Assembly: GCF_010858045.1 (NCBI RefSeq)
Contig: NZ_JAAGVC010000028.1
Coordinates: 1-64,000, forward strand
Direction of reading: 5' to 3'
DNA from: Nocardia cyriacigeorgica
Lineage (GTDB): Bacteria; Actinomycetota; Actinomycetes; Mycobacteriales; Mycobacteriaceae
Length of the DNA: 64,000 nt
Position numbers and translations under genes: made by a program. The first letter of the stretch is position 1; each line of letters opens with the position of its first letter. Shown here in pieces: positions 47,101 to 54,761 of this stretch. Below the pieces are notes generated by a model. That model was not told where the DNA came from and did not search any database. It was given only the letters and a program-made list of their open reading frames with translations.

Positions 47101-47736
47101 GCGGCGAGCACCCGCGTCGCCAAGCTCGAGGAACTCAGCGGCCAGCTCTGGGCGGCGGTCGACCACATCGCTCCCGCCCAGCGCGCGCACGAGGAACTGT
47201 CCGCGCTCGCCGATGTGGTGGCCGGGCGCGGCGCCAACAACCGGCGAATGTCGTTGCGCTCCTATGTACTCGCCGCACGGCTGGAGGAGGTGGCGCTGGC
47301 GGGTTCGGCCCGTTTGCGCCGGATGTCGGGCGGCCGTTACGAATTCGTGCACACCGACCGGGCCGGCACGCACGGTCGCCGCGGCGGTCTCGGCCTCGAT
47401 ATCCGTGACGACTACACCGGCGCCATCCGCCCGGCCAAAACCCTCTCCGGCGGTGAAACCTTCATGGCCTCACTCGCCCTCGCCCTCGGCCTGGCCGACA
47501 CCGTAGCGGCCGAAACCGGCGGCATCGTCTTGGACACCCTGTTCATCGACGAAGGTTTCGGCAGCCTGGACGCCGACACCCTGGATGCGGTGATGGGCGT
47601 CCTCGACGATCTGCGCGCGGGCGGCCGAGTGGTCGGCCTGGTCAGCCACGTCGACGAGATGCGCCAGCGCATCCCCAGCCGCCTGCACGTCATCCGCGGC
47701 CGCGCGGGTTCCCGATTGCAGGCGACGGTGGCGTGA
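44194..47736 (+). CDS. sbcC: SbcC ATPase subunit with unusual linker insertions
   Basis: An 1180-residue SMC-like ATPase. The N-terminal Walker A is HGHTGAGKTTVLDAIAFAL, the Q-loop is QVVLLPQGDFARFLRA, and the zinc hook CxxC is HPCAVCGSAEHP (about residues 548-551). The C-terminal signature is LSGGETFMASLALALGL and the Walker B is DTLFIDEGFGSLD. Two low-complexity insertions interrupt the coiled coils. One lies near residues 340-395. A Pro/Asp-rich one near residues 750-890 contains two LFDLP motifs (residues 824-828 and 842-846) that resemble beta-clamp-binding peptides. It is longer than typical SbcC because of these insertions. Confidence 0.95.
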   Translation: MRLHRLEITAFGPFADTTVVDFDTLGADGLFLLHGHTGAGKTTVLDAIAFALYGRVPGARNDSKRLHSDHASPQTPPKVLLEATLGGRRVRLIRSPEFERPKRRGTGTSIEKAKATLEWLDGHGANLSRIPDIGEEVKRLLGMSAEQFFQVVLLPQGDFARFLRAENEEREKLLEKLFDTERFGTAEHWLAERRRASDAELAARTRGVDNLIVQVGVTAGISATETVGPLEAVDWAEDLLDTARAELATATTELERRREEHAHADAAAQHQRRLADTHRRLLAARRQLDAYAATAEDRAARRAELEAARRAEPVAAALDDARTAVTRARRYDDETDRAAMRLAQLLGEPGSADLPGRELLGGSGSTGLPDAELRGDGGTGASGIAADSAVAGPDRLGDVDGAIRQWSARIGVLDEVGSAAAAAEQLTGEIAALRAEEAELARRLVRITERREAIPGAITAAQARARKSADAAAMLPALAADCERLQGAATAAVALAERRRDLDRARVDAETARAAHNDAKERVLDLRERRLAGMAAELAGQLTDGHPCAVCGSAEHPDPAQPAESAVSKDAEEAASAEERAAEAARDKVLARIAELEREIEGLTARGGDADPVELAAALRTAALRYEDAGELADQSATATAELDRLRAEEADLHDQLRAAETRRGTITSTIAAAEARLSELSARVREAAGADTTIDRRRARLDSLIAAATAYRAAETAAASAWQQVRAIAERVENLARSAGFALEPGETPGEATATATPTPAVRDSGSSELPPNPVPDAPLRTRRSDPDGVDFDPEPVPPPASWVPQVVGSAPTGAGPDAEPALFDLPAAAAVVPDASEPTLFDLPPVAAETGGAVNSSGSDGQRTGGDSDPQTTAPEPAPEPMTPAQLIALLTAYARRIEHVILQPRRQQEIEQQLESAERAKAAAEAVLAEPEVRAAADTEPGDPTALDAAVAEARRALDIAVAAHSAASTRVAKLEELSGQLWAAVDHIAPAQRAHEELSALADVVAGRGANNRRMSLRSYVLAARLEEVALAGSARLRRMSGGRYEFVHTDRAGTHGRRGGLGLDIRDDYTGAIRPAKTLSGGETFMASLALALGLADTVAAETGGIVLDTLFIDEGFGSLDADTLDAVMGVLDDLRAGGRVVGLVSHVDEMRQRIPSRLHVIRGRAGSRLQATVA

Positions 47737-47741
47737 GCCGC

Positions 47742-49985
47742 TCATCCGTCCCGAAGCCCGAGCCGATCGTGCAGTCGGCGTAACGGTCGTGGCGCCCACC
47801 AATTCCACCGGCCGAGCAAGCGCATGACCGCCGGCGTGAGCAGCCCGCGGACCAGTGTGGCGTCGACGAGAGCAGCCAGCGCGAGACCTGCTCCGAGCAG
47901 TTTGAGCAGGCTCAGCTGCGAGGTGGCCATCGCCGCCAGCACCACCGCCACGATGAGGGCGGCGGTGGAGATCAGCGCGCCGGTGCGCTGCATCCCGAAC
48001 GCGACCGCCTCGGTGTTGTCGCCGGTGCGCAGGAATTCTTCGCGGATTCGGGAGAGCAGGAACAGGCTGTAATCCATCGCGAGCCCGAACGCGATGCAGA
48101 ACATCAGGATCGGGACGGTCACTTCCAGCCGTCCGGTGTGGACGAAATCGCCGACCAGCCATTTCAGATGCCCGTCCTGGAACACGTACACCATGGCGCC
48201 GAAGGACGCGGTCAAGCTGAGTGCGTTCAGCACGATCTGCTTCACCGGCAGCACCACGCTGCCGGTGAACAGGAACACCAGCACCAGCATGCTCGCCACG
48301 ATGACCAATGCCGCGCGGGGGATTCGGCTGATCAGCATGTCCTGCGTATCGGCAAGCATGGCGGCATCACCGCCGATCAGCGCGGTGCCCGGCGCGTCGA
48401 CGGCCCGCAGGGCCCGGACATGGTCGGCGCCGGCCGAGGAGTTCGGCTCGACACCGGCCGTCACCGACAACCAGTTCGCGCCCTCGGACCGATAGATCGC
48501 CGACAATGGTCCTGGCCCCGCGATCGCGGCGCCATCGGCGAACGATCCCACCGCGCTGTCGACGCGGGCAGAACCGGGTACCGCCGATAGTGTGCGTGCG
48601 TACTCGGCCACGGCGTGTGCTTCGCCGGTGGCGTCCACCTCGGGCAGCACGATCGAGATCGGCGCCGAGGTCGTCGCCGCGAAGTGCTGACGCACTGTCT
48701 CGCCCGCCAGCACGACCGGGTTCTCCGGCGGCAGGACGCGATCGTCGAGCAGCGCGAAACTCGCTCCTGCGAACGGAAACGCGGCCACCAGAAGCGCGGC
48801 CGTCACCGCGGTCGCGACCGAGATCGGCCGCCGCATCACCCGATGCGAAAGCCGATGCCAGACCCGCGACCCGGCTGCCTTCGCGCGCAGCCCGCGCAGC
48901 GGATCCCAGCGGTCGATGCGCGGGCCGAGCACCGTGAGCAGCGGCGGCACCAGCAGCAGTGAGGTCAGCGCCGACAGGCCGACGACCGCCATCCCCGCGT
49001 AGGCCAGCGAACGCAGGAAATAGATCGGGAACACCAGTAGCGCGGCGAACGACAGCAACACCGTCACCGCGGAGAACACGACGGTGCGGCCCGCCGAGCG
49101 CACCATGGCGACGATCGCCGCCGACGGTGTCCGGCCTGCGCGCAGTTCCTCGCGGAACCGGGTCACCAGGAACAGGCTGTAGTCGACCGCGAGCCCGAAG
49201 CCCAATGCCGTGGTGATGTTCAACGCGAAAATCGATACCGGCGTCGCTTCGGCGATCAGCCGCAGCACCGCCAGGCTCGTCACCACCGCGACCCCGCCGA
49301 CGAGCACCGGCAGCACGGCCGCGGTGAACGATCCGAACGCGAACAGCAGGATCAACAGCGTCAGGGGAGCCGCGATGAGCTCGGCGCGGGTGAGGTCGGC
49401 CGCGGATTGTCGCTCGACCGCGTCGTTGACCGGCGCCAGGCCGGTGGCGCGCACGCGCAGTGGTTCCCAGTCGGTGACGAATTCCGGTATGAGCTGGTGC
49501 GCGGTCCGGTTGACGGTGTCCTCATCGCCCGCCAGCCGCACCAGCACCAGGGCGACGCTGCCGTCGGGGGAGCGCAGCGGCGGCTCCGCCGCGTCGCCGA
49601 GCGTCCAATAGGACAGGGCGTAGACGACTTCCGGTCGTTCGGCGAGCCGCTGGGTCAGCGCGCGACCGGCCGCGGTCGCCGCGGCGCTGCCTACCCCGCC
49701 CTCGGCCTCGGCTACCAGTATCAGGTTGGGCGATCCGGCGCCGAAGCGATCGGCGAGTATCGCGTCGGCGCGCACCGATTCGAAGCTGTCGTCGACATAG
49801 CCGCCGGTGGAGAGCCGATCGGTGACGCCGGCCCCGGCGAGCGCGGCGAGCAGGGTGATCAGCCCGACCGCGGCCAGGGTGAGCCGATGCCTGGCGATCA
49901 GAGTTCGGGCCAGCGCGGCGAGCGGGCCGCGCGGGGAGTCGTCCTCGGCGGCAGGTGAGCGTTCTGTCCGTGCGGTTGTGGTCAC
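47742..49985 (-). CDS. MMPL/RND family transporter
   Basis: A 747-residue membrane protein with about 12 helices and two extracellular loops after helices 1 and 7. Each half has the proton-relay motif: GLAVDYSLFLVTRFREE and GLAMDYSLFLLSRIREE. The start is GTG. It lacks the long C-terminal tail of trehalose-mycolate transporter MmpL3, so drug or lipid export of unspecified type is more likely. It lies 44 bases downstream of the MFS gene on the same strand, making a two-transporter operon divergent from a TetR gene. It is convergent with sbcC, with four bases between stop codons. Confidence 0.92.
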   Translation of the reverse strand: MTTTARTERSPAAEDDSPRGPLAALARTLIARHRLTLAAVGLITLLAALAGAGVTDRLSTGGYVDDSFESVRADAILADRFGAGSPNLILVAEAEGGVGSAAATAAGRALTQRLAERPEVVYALSYWTLGDAAEPPLRSPDGSVALVLVRLAGDEDTVNRTAHQLIPEFVTDWEPLRVRATGLAPVNDAVERQSAADLTRAELIAAPLTLLILLFAFGSFTAAVLPVLVGGVAVVTSLAVLRLIAEATPVSIFALNITTALGFGLAVDYSLFLVTRFREELRAGRTPSAAIVAMVRSAGRTVVFSAVTVLLSFAALLVFPIYFLRSLAYAGMAVVGLSALTSLLLVPPLLTVLGPRIDRWDPLRGLRAKAAGSRVWHRLSHRVMRRPISVATAVTAALLVAAFPFAGASFALLDDRVLPPENPVVLAGETVRQHFAATTSAPISIVLPEVDATGEAHAVAEYARTLSAVPGSARVDSAVGSFADGAAIAGPGPLSAIYRSEGANWLSVTAGVEPNSSAGADHVRALRAVDAPGTALIGGDAAMLADTQDMLISRIPRAALVIVASMLVLVFLFTGSVVLPVKQIVLNALSLTASFGAMVYVFQDGHLKWLVGDFVHTGRLEVTVPILMFCIAFGLAMDYSLFLLSRIREEFLRTGDNTEAVAFGMQRTGALISTAALIVAVVLAAMATSQLSLLKLLGAGLALAALVDATLVRGLLTPAVMRLLGRWNWWAPRPLRRLHDRLGLRDG

Positions 49986-50029
49986 GGTGGTCCTCGGGAC
50001 GTAGTGGTGGTTGGGGTGCCCGGCGGATC

Positions 50030-51463
50030 TCAGGACGCCGAGACCGCGGTGCCGGTGTGTTGCGCGAGCCGTGGTTTCGCCCGCAACAGCGCGACGGTGA
50101 GCACCGCGCCGAATGCCGCCAGTGCCGCCGCGACGGTGAAGGCGGCGGCCAGGCCGGTGCGGTAGGCGTGTTCGGGCCCGGCCGCCGACTGCTCGGTCAC
50201 CACCTGGCCGAGCAGGAGCAGCACCGTGACGCCGAGCCCGGAACCGACCCGCTGCGCGGTGTTGACGATGCCGGCGGTGATGCCGGCGTCGACCTGGTCG
50301 ACCGAGGTCACGGCGGGTGCGGTGACGCCGACAAATGCGGCGGGCAGGCCGATACCCAGCAGAATCGCGCCGGGCAGGACATCGATCGGGTAGGTCGCAT
50401 GTTCGGGTACGCGAGCGAACAACGCCATCGCCACGGCCTGTAAAGCCAAGCCTCCGGCCAGAACCCGCCAGGCGCCGAGGCGATCGAGCGCGATCGGGAT
50501 GAGCGTGCGGGAGATGAGGATATTCACCACCGCCACCGGAAGCACCGCGAGTCCCGATGCGGTGGGGCTGTAGCCCTGGCTGTTCTGTAGGTACAGCGCG
50601 AGCAGCGCGAAGGTCGGCACATGCGACGCGCCGACGAGAACGTTCACCAGTGCCGAGCCACGCACTTGCCGAACCTCGAACAACCGCAACGGCATCAGCG
50701 GGTGCGGACTGCGCGCTTCGATCCAGAGGAAGCAGGCCAGCAGCACCGCACCGGCGACCAGCAGCCCGCAGGCCGAGACGCGAGCGCCGGGATCGGCGAG
50801 CGCCCCTATCGCATAGCCGATGAGCAGCAAGGCCGCCGTGCCGGTGACCGCTCCGGGAAGGTCCAGCCGTCGGCCGGTGCCGCCCGGTGCGGTGTCGGCA
50901 GGCAATACCGCGAGGAGCCCGAGGGCCAGCAGGCCGACCGGGAGGTTGATCAGGAAGATCGACGGCCAGCCGAACCAGTCGGTGAGTGGTCCACCGATGG
51001 CTGTCCCGAGGGCAGCGCCCGCGGCCCCCATCGCGCTCCAGACCCCGAATGCGCGATTACGGGCCGACGGCTCGGTGAACGTCGCGGTCAGCAAGGCCAA
51101 TTGCGCGGGAATCACCACCGCCGCACCGATTCCCTGCAACGCGCGGGCGGCGATGAGCAGTGCCGGAGTGCCCGCGAACCCGGCCAGTGCCGAGGCGGCG
51201 GTGAACACCGCCAGGCCGCAGGCGAACATCCGGCGCGGCCCGAGCAGATCCGCGGCTCGCCCGCCGAGCAGCATGCATCCGCCGAAGGCGAGCAGATAGG
51301 CATTGGTCACCCAGCCGAGCCCGGCCTCGTCGAGGCCGAGGTCGTTGCCGATGCTCGGCAGCGCGACATTGAGGACCGTTGTGTCGAGGAAGACCACCAG
51401 TTCGACGGCGGTGATGAGCAGCAGGATCAGTCGATCTCGTGCGCCGAGCGCTGTCCGGGACAT
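50030..51463 (-). CDS. MFS drug exporter, DHA2 (EmrB/QacA) family
   Basis: A 477-residue, roughly 14-helix permease. The second ATG was chosen because GGAGGGG lies directly upstream of it. Motif C and D1 regions are visible: ELVVFLDTTVLNVALPSIG, GRAADLLGPRRMF (motif A) and QGIGAAVVIPAQLALL. Proton-driven export of hydrophobic drugs or dyes is typical of the family. Two operators lie directly upstream, shared with the divergent TetR gene. Confidence 0.93.
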   Translation of the reverse strand: MSRTALGARDRLILLLITAVELVVFLDTTVLNVALPSIGNDLGLDEAGLGWVTNAYLLAFGGCMLLGGRAADLLGPRRMFACGLAVFTAASALAGFAGTPALLIAARALQGIGAAVVIPAQLALLTATFTEPSARNRAFGVWSAMGAAGAALGTAIGGPLTDWFGWPSIFLINLPVGLLALGLLAVLPADTAPGGTGRRLDLPGAVTGTAALLLIGYAIGALADPGARVSACGLLVAGAVLLACFLWIEARSPHPLMPLRLFEVRQVRGSALVNVLVGASHVPTFALLALYLQNSQGYSPTASGLAVLPVAVVNILISRTLIPIALDRLGAWRVLAGGLALQAVAMALFARVPEHATYPIDVLPGAILLGIGLPAAFVGVTAPAVTSVDQVDAGITAGIVNTAQRVGSGLGVTVLLLLGQVVTEQSAAGPEHAYRTGLAAAFTVAAALAAFGAVLTVALLRAKPRLAQHTGTAVSAS

Positions 51464-51477
51464 GAGCCCCTCCATTT

Positions 51478-51525
51478 CACTAGAGCGATACTCTAGTGAG
51501 AATCCACTGGAGTGCCGCTCTAGTC
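51478..51525. promoter_or_regulatory. Two TetR operators between MFS exporter and tetR
   Basis: The first is a perfect inverted repeat CACTAGAG-N5-CTCTAGTG (51478-51498). The second, 27 bases further, is its degenerate copy CACTGGAG-N5-CTCTAGTC (51505-51525). They occupy almost the whole 77-base gap between the divergent starts, so binding would block both promoters. Confidence 0.85.
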
Positions 51526-51540
51526 AAGTAGGATCGAGCG

Positions 51541-52158
51541 ATGACCGCGAAAACGACACGTGCCGCGAAGACGACGGCGAACCGGGCGAAAATGCTCGAC
51601 GCGGCGCGGGAGCTGTTCACCACGCGTGGCTACACGGCCACGACGATGAAGGCCATCGCCGAACAGGCGGGCATGGCGGTGCAGACGCTCTACTTCACCT
51701 TTGCCACCAAACGCGCGATTCTGTCCGAGTTGCTCGATCGCGAGATCGCCGGCGATGCCGAGCCGGTCGCCACACTCGATCGGCCCTGGTTCGCCGAGGC
51801 GGTCGCCGCCGAGCCCGCCGATCAGATACATCGTCAAGTAGCCGCGGCGGCAGCGATTTTCGAACGCGTCAGCCCGCTACTGGAGGTGATTCGCTCGGCC
51901 GCGGCGACCGATGCCGAACTGGCCGAACTCTGGCAGACCAATATCGACCAGCGGCATACGGTGCAGCTGCGCCTCGCCGAAGCGTTGGCAGCCAAAACTC
52001 CTCTGCGCAACGGTATTTCCGCTGAGCGGGCCGCCGATGTGGCGCTGGCCGTGCTGTCGCCGGAGACCTATCACCTGCTCGTTCACGAACGGTCATGGAC
52101 CTCCGCCGAGTGGCGGACCTGGGCCACCGACGCCTTGATTCGACAGTTGCTCCCGTAA
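51541..52158 (+). CDS. TetR/AcrR family transcriptional regulator
   Basis: A 205-residue repressor with the helix-turn-helix ATTMKAIAEQAGMAVQTLYF near residues 35-60 and a helical ligand pocket. It is divergent from the MFS-MMPL operon and adjacent to two copies of one operator, so self-regulated repression of the exporters is the natural reading. The inducer is unknown. Confidence 0.93.
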   Translation: MTAKTTRAAKTTANRAKMLDAARELFTTRGYTATTMKAIAEQAGMAVQTLYFTFATKRAILSELLDREIAGDAEPVATLDRPWFAEAVAAEPADQIHRQVAAAAAIFERVSPLLEVIRSAAATDAELAELWQTNIDQRHTVQLRLAEALAAKTPLRNGISAERAADVALAVLSPETYHLLVHERSWTSAEWRTWATDALIRQLLP

Positions 52159-52239
52159 CCGGGGCGGCGGGTGGCAGTGCAGCCTTCGAGCCGGTGCTCG
52201 ACACCGCTGTCGACCGCTCGGCGCGGTTACCGTGCACCT

Positions 52240-52279
52240 CTGAACGCCCAGCGGTGCATCCCCGCGGTGGGCGGTTCAG
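52240..52279. terminator. Hairpin between convergent tetR and ogt genes
   Basis: The arms CTGAACGCCCA and TGGGCGGTTCAG pair over 11 bp with one bulged G. The 17-nt loop contains a further GCGG/CCGC pairing. It is placed between convergent genes. Confidence 0.45.
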
Positions 52280-52342
52280 AACCCCCGGCGCAGGACCCTG
52301 GTGCTGCGACGTAGGGCGGGCGACGGCGCCCGAGCCGTCGGC

Positions 52343-52897
52343 TCAGGCGTTCGCCTCGTGATCGAGCAACCAGCGCTTGGCGGGCAGTCCCCAGCGGAAC
52401 CCGCCGAGCGTGCCGTCGGTGCGCAGGATGCGGTGGCAGGGGACGAACAGTGCCGCGGCGTTGCGGGCGCAGGCGTTGGCGGCGGCGCGGGTGGCGGCCG
52501 GGCGGCCGGAGCGGGCGGCGAAGGCGGTGTAGGTGAGCGGGTTTCCGGCGGGGACGGTGCGCAGGATCTGCCAGGCGTGCATGAGGAATTCGCCGGACCG
52601 CTGGCGGACCTCGACGGCGTCGATGACGGTGAGATCGCCACGGTGGTAGGCGATGACGGCGTCGGTGACGGCGCCTAATTCCGTGCGTTCGCGCAGTGCG
52701 GCGGGCCGCAGACCGGAGTGGACGAGGCCGCGCAGGTTCTCCGCGTCCGCGGTCCAGCCGGAGGCGAGCACGGCGCCGTCACTGTCGATCAGTGTGGTGA
52801 ACGGGCCGATCGGTGTCGTGACGGTAGCGAAATCGGCTGTGGTTTCGGTGGTTTCGGTGGTTTCGGTGGTTTCGGGGGTGAGGACGGCTGCGGTCAT
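52343..52897 (-). CDS. ogt: Methylated-DNA-[protein]-cysteine S-methyltransferase
   Basis: A 184-residue suicide repair protein removing alkyl groups from O6-alkylguanine. The active-site box is VPCHRILRTDGTLGGF with acceptor Cys154, and NPLTYTAFAARSGRPAATRA carries the helix-turn-helix and Arg finger. Residues 9-20 are a TET/ETT microrepeat that length-matched homologues would not need. The ATG overlaps the stop of the Ada-AlkA gene by four bases, so the two form an alkylation-repair operon. Confidence 0.95.
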   Translation of the reverse strand: MTAAVLTPETTETTETTETTADFATVTTPIGPFTTLIDSDGAVLASGWTADAENLRGLVHSGLRPAALRERTELGAVTDAVIAYHRGDLTVIDAVEVRQRSGEFLMHAWQILRTVPAGNPLTYTAFAARSGRPAATRAAANACARNAAALFVPCHRILRTDGTLGGFRWGLPAKRWLLDHEANA

Positions 52898-54405
52898 GAG
52901 TCGGTACTCGCTTTCGTTCGGGCGGCGCGGGCCGCCGGTACAGTGCGGGCGGCCAGGGCGCTGTGCCACAACTGCATGCACAGGTAGGAGCGCCACGGGG
53001 CGAACCGCGCGGTGTCGGTGAGGTCGATGGCGTGCAGGGCGGCGCCTTGCCGCACCACCAGGTCGGTGTCGAGCAGGATGTCGGGATCGGCGAGCAGGCG
53101 CATGGTCACGTAGTCGGCGGTCCACGGGCCGATCCCTTCCAACGCCAGCAGATCGCGCCGCAGATCGGCGGCGGTGCGGCCCTGGTGCAGGGCCAGTTCG
53201 CCGGAGGCCAGCGCGGCAGCCGCGTTGACGATCGAGCGGATCCGCCGGGCCGGGCCTGTCAATACCTCGGCGCCGCGTTCGGCGATCACCGCGGAGTCGG
53301 GGAACAGCCGCGGTGTCGGCCCGTCGATGGGATCGCCGAGTGCGGAGACCAGCCGGGCGGTGTGCGTGGCCGCCGCCTGCACCGAGATCTGTTGCCCGAT
53401 CATGGTGCGCAGCAGCAACTCCGCCCCATCGAGGCATCCGGGTACCCGGATGCCCGGGACGAACCGTGGTCGCCCCTCCGGACGTTGCGCGTGCTCGGCC
53501 ACCCCGAGCGCCTCATCGATGCCGATCGGATCGGCGTCCAGGTCGAGTAGATGCCGCAGCCGCGCCACGGTCGGCGCGAGATCGCGCATATCGTGCAGGG
53601 CGAGTTCGGCGCGTACATGATCGCGCTGAAACCCGAGCCGGATCGAGGCGTGCCCGTGCGGGGTACGCAGATTGCGCAGGTAACTGCGGTCCTCCCATAG
53701 TTCCAGCCCCGGCACCGCGTGCGCGGACAAGAACCATTCCAACCAGCCGCGGTCCAGCGGTTCGCGGTAGGGCAACCGCAGGGTGAGCGTGCCGTTGGTG
53801 CTCGGCACGGCCCGTCCGTTGGCCCGCTGCGCTTCGGTGCGCATGGTGGTGGGGCTGACCGCGAACACTTCCCGCACGGTGTCGTTGAACTGCCGGATGC
53901 TGGCGAATCCGGCAGCGAACGCGATATCCGACATCGGCATGTTCGTGGTCTGGATCAGCAGCCGCGCGGTGTGCGCGCGGTGCGCCCTGGCCAACGCGAG
54001 CGGGCCCGCCCCCAGTTCGGTGGTGAGCACGCGGGTGAGCTGACGCTGCGAATAGCCGAGCGTCGCCGCCAGCGCGGGCACCCCGCCGCGCTCGATCACG
54101 CCGTCACCGATCAGCCGCATCGCCCGGGCCGCCAGGTCTGCCCTGGTGTTCCACAGCGGCGAACCGGGTGCGGCGTCGGGTAGGCAGCGACGGCAGGCGC
54201 GATAGCCCGCCTGCTGCGCGGCGGCCGCGGTCGGTAGGAAGCTGACATTGGCGCGTTTCGGAGTGATCGCCGGACATGATGGGCGGCAATAGATTCCGGT
54301 GGTCCGCACGGCGGTGAAGAACTGCCCGTCGAAGCGGGAGTCCCGGGTGGAGACCGCTCGGTAACAGCGTTCGAAGTCCAGAGCCGTGATCGTCACGTCA
54401 ACCAC
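52894..54405 (-). CDS. Ada-AlkA fusion: methylphosphotriester sensor/AraC regulator and 3-methyladenine glycosylase
   Basis: A 503-residue fusion. Residues 1-80 are the Ada zinc/methyl-acceptor domain with Cys40, Cys44, Cys71 and Cys74 in the exact Ada spacing. Residues 85-195 are an AraC-type HTH (LAATLGYSQRQLTRVLTTEL, SDIAFAAGFASIRQFNDTVR). Residues 205-490 are AlkA-like, with the HhH motif LEGIGPWTADYVTMRLLADP and catalytic Asp in LLDTDLVVRQG. It senses methylphosphotriesters, activates the operon and excises alkylated bases. M. tuberculosis AdaB/AlkA have a related split. The GTG start has a weak ribosome site, and another GTG lies three codons in. Confidence 0.95.
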   Translation of the reverse strand: MVDVTITALDFERCYRAVSTRDSRFDGQFFTAVRTTGIYCRPSCPAITPKRANVSFLPTAAAAQQAGYRACRRCLPDAAPGSPLWNTRADLAARAMRLIGDGVIERGGVPALAATLGYSQRQLTRVLTTELGAGPLALARAHRAHTARLLIQTTNMPMSDIAFAAGFASIRQFNDTVREVFAVSPTTMRTEAQRANGRAVPSTNGTLTLRLPYREPLDRGWLEWFLSAHAVPGLELWEDRSYLRNLRTPHGHASIRLGFQRDHVRAELALHDMRDLAPTVARLRHLLDLDADPIGIDEALGVAEHAQRPEGRPRFVPGIRVPGCLDGAELLLRTMIGQQISVQAAATHTARLVSALGDPIDGPTPRLFPDSAVIAERGAEVLTGPARRIRSIVNAAAALASGELALHQGRTAADLRRDLLALEGIGPWTADYVTMRLLADPDILLDTDLVVRQGAALHAIDLTDTARFAPWRSYLCMQLWHSALAARTVPAARAARTKASTDS

Positions 54406-54516
54406 AATGACAGCAACCGGCGACCGCTGCTAGCGGAAATCGGTCATTACCGCGGTGGGCCCGGCAGGCCGCGCGCGACACGCCACGCGACTCGCCGGGC
54501 GGAGCGTGCGGCCGGG

Positions 54517-54699
54517 TCAGCAGCAGCGGTTGGCCGGATTGCGATCGGCCTCGGCGTGCCGCTCCCGCCAATACTCCCGCTCGGACGGAATCCGGCACCC
54601 GGGATGCTTGCGCCGCAGGTGCGCGACATAGCGCTGATAATCCTGCCCGCCGAGCACCGAGTTGAACCACCACAGCACACCGCGAACGAGGCCGAGCAC
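54517..54699 (-). CDS. YbdD/YjiX family small protein, partner of CstA
   Basis: A 60-residue protein ending in the family-typical RCC. GGQDYQRYVAHLRRKHPGCR and the C-terminal ANRCC define YbdD/YjiX, small proteins encoded directly after CstA-type pyruvate/peptide transporters and needed for their function in some species. No ATG is available. GTG gives the normal length. A CTG overlapping the cstA stop would give 82 residues. Neither has a clear ribosome site, so coupling to cstA translation is possible. Confidence 0.75.
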   Translation of the reverse strand: MLGLVRGVLWWFNSVLGGQDYQRYVAHLRRKHPGCRIPSEREYWRERHAEADRNPANRCC

Positions 54700-54761
54700 G
54701 GTACGACCAGGCCCATTCGCCGACCCGCCCCGGAGCCGCTCCCCGGCCGCCGCCTCGATCC

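Noticed and set aside
45295..47373. A 692-codon minus-strand frame in the sbcC region
   Set aside because: It is antisense to the SbcC coiled coils. No motif is recognisable and no ribosome site is present.
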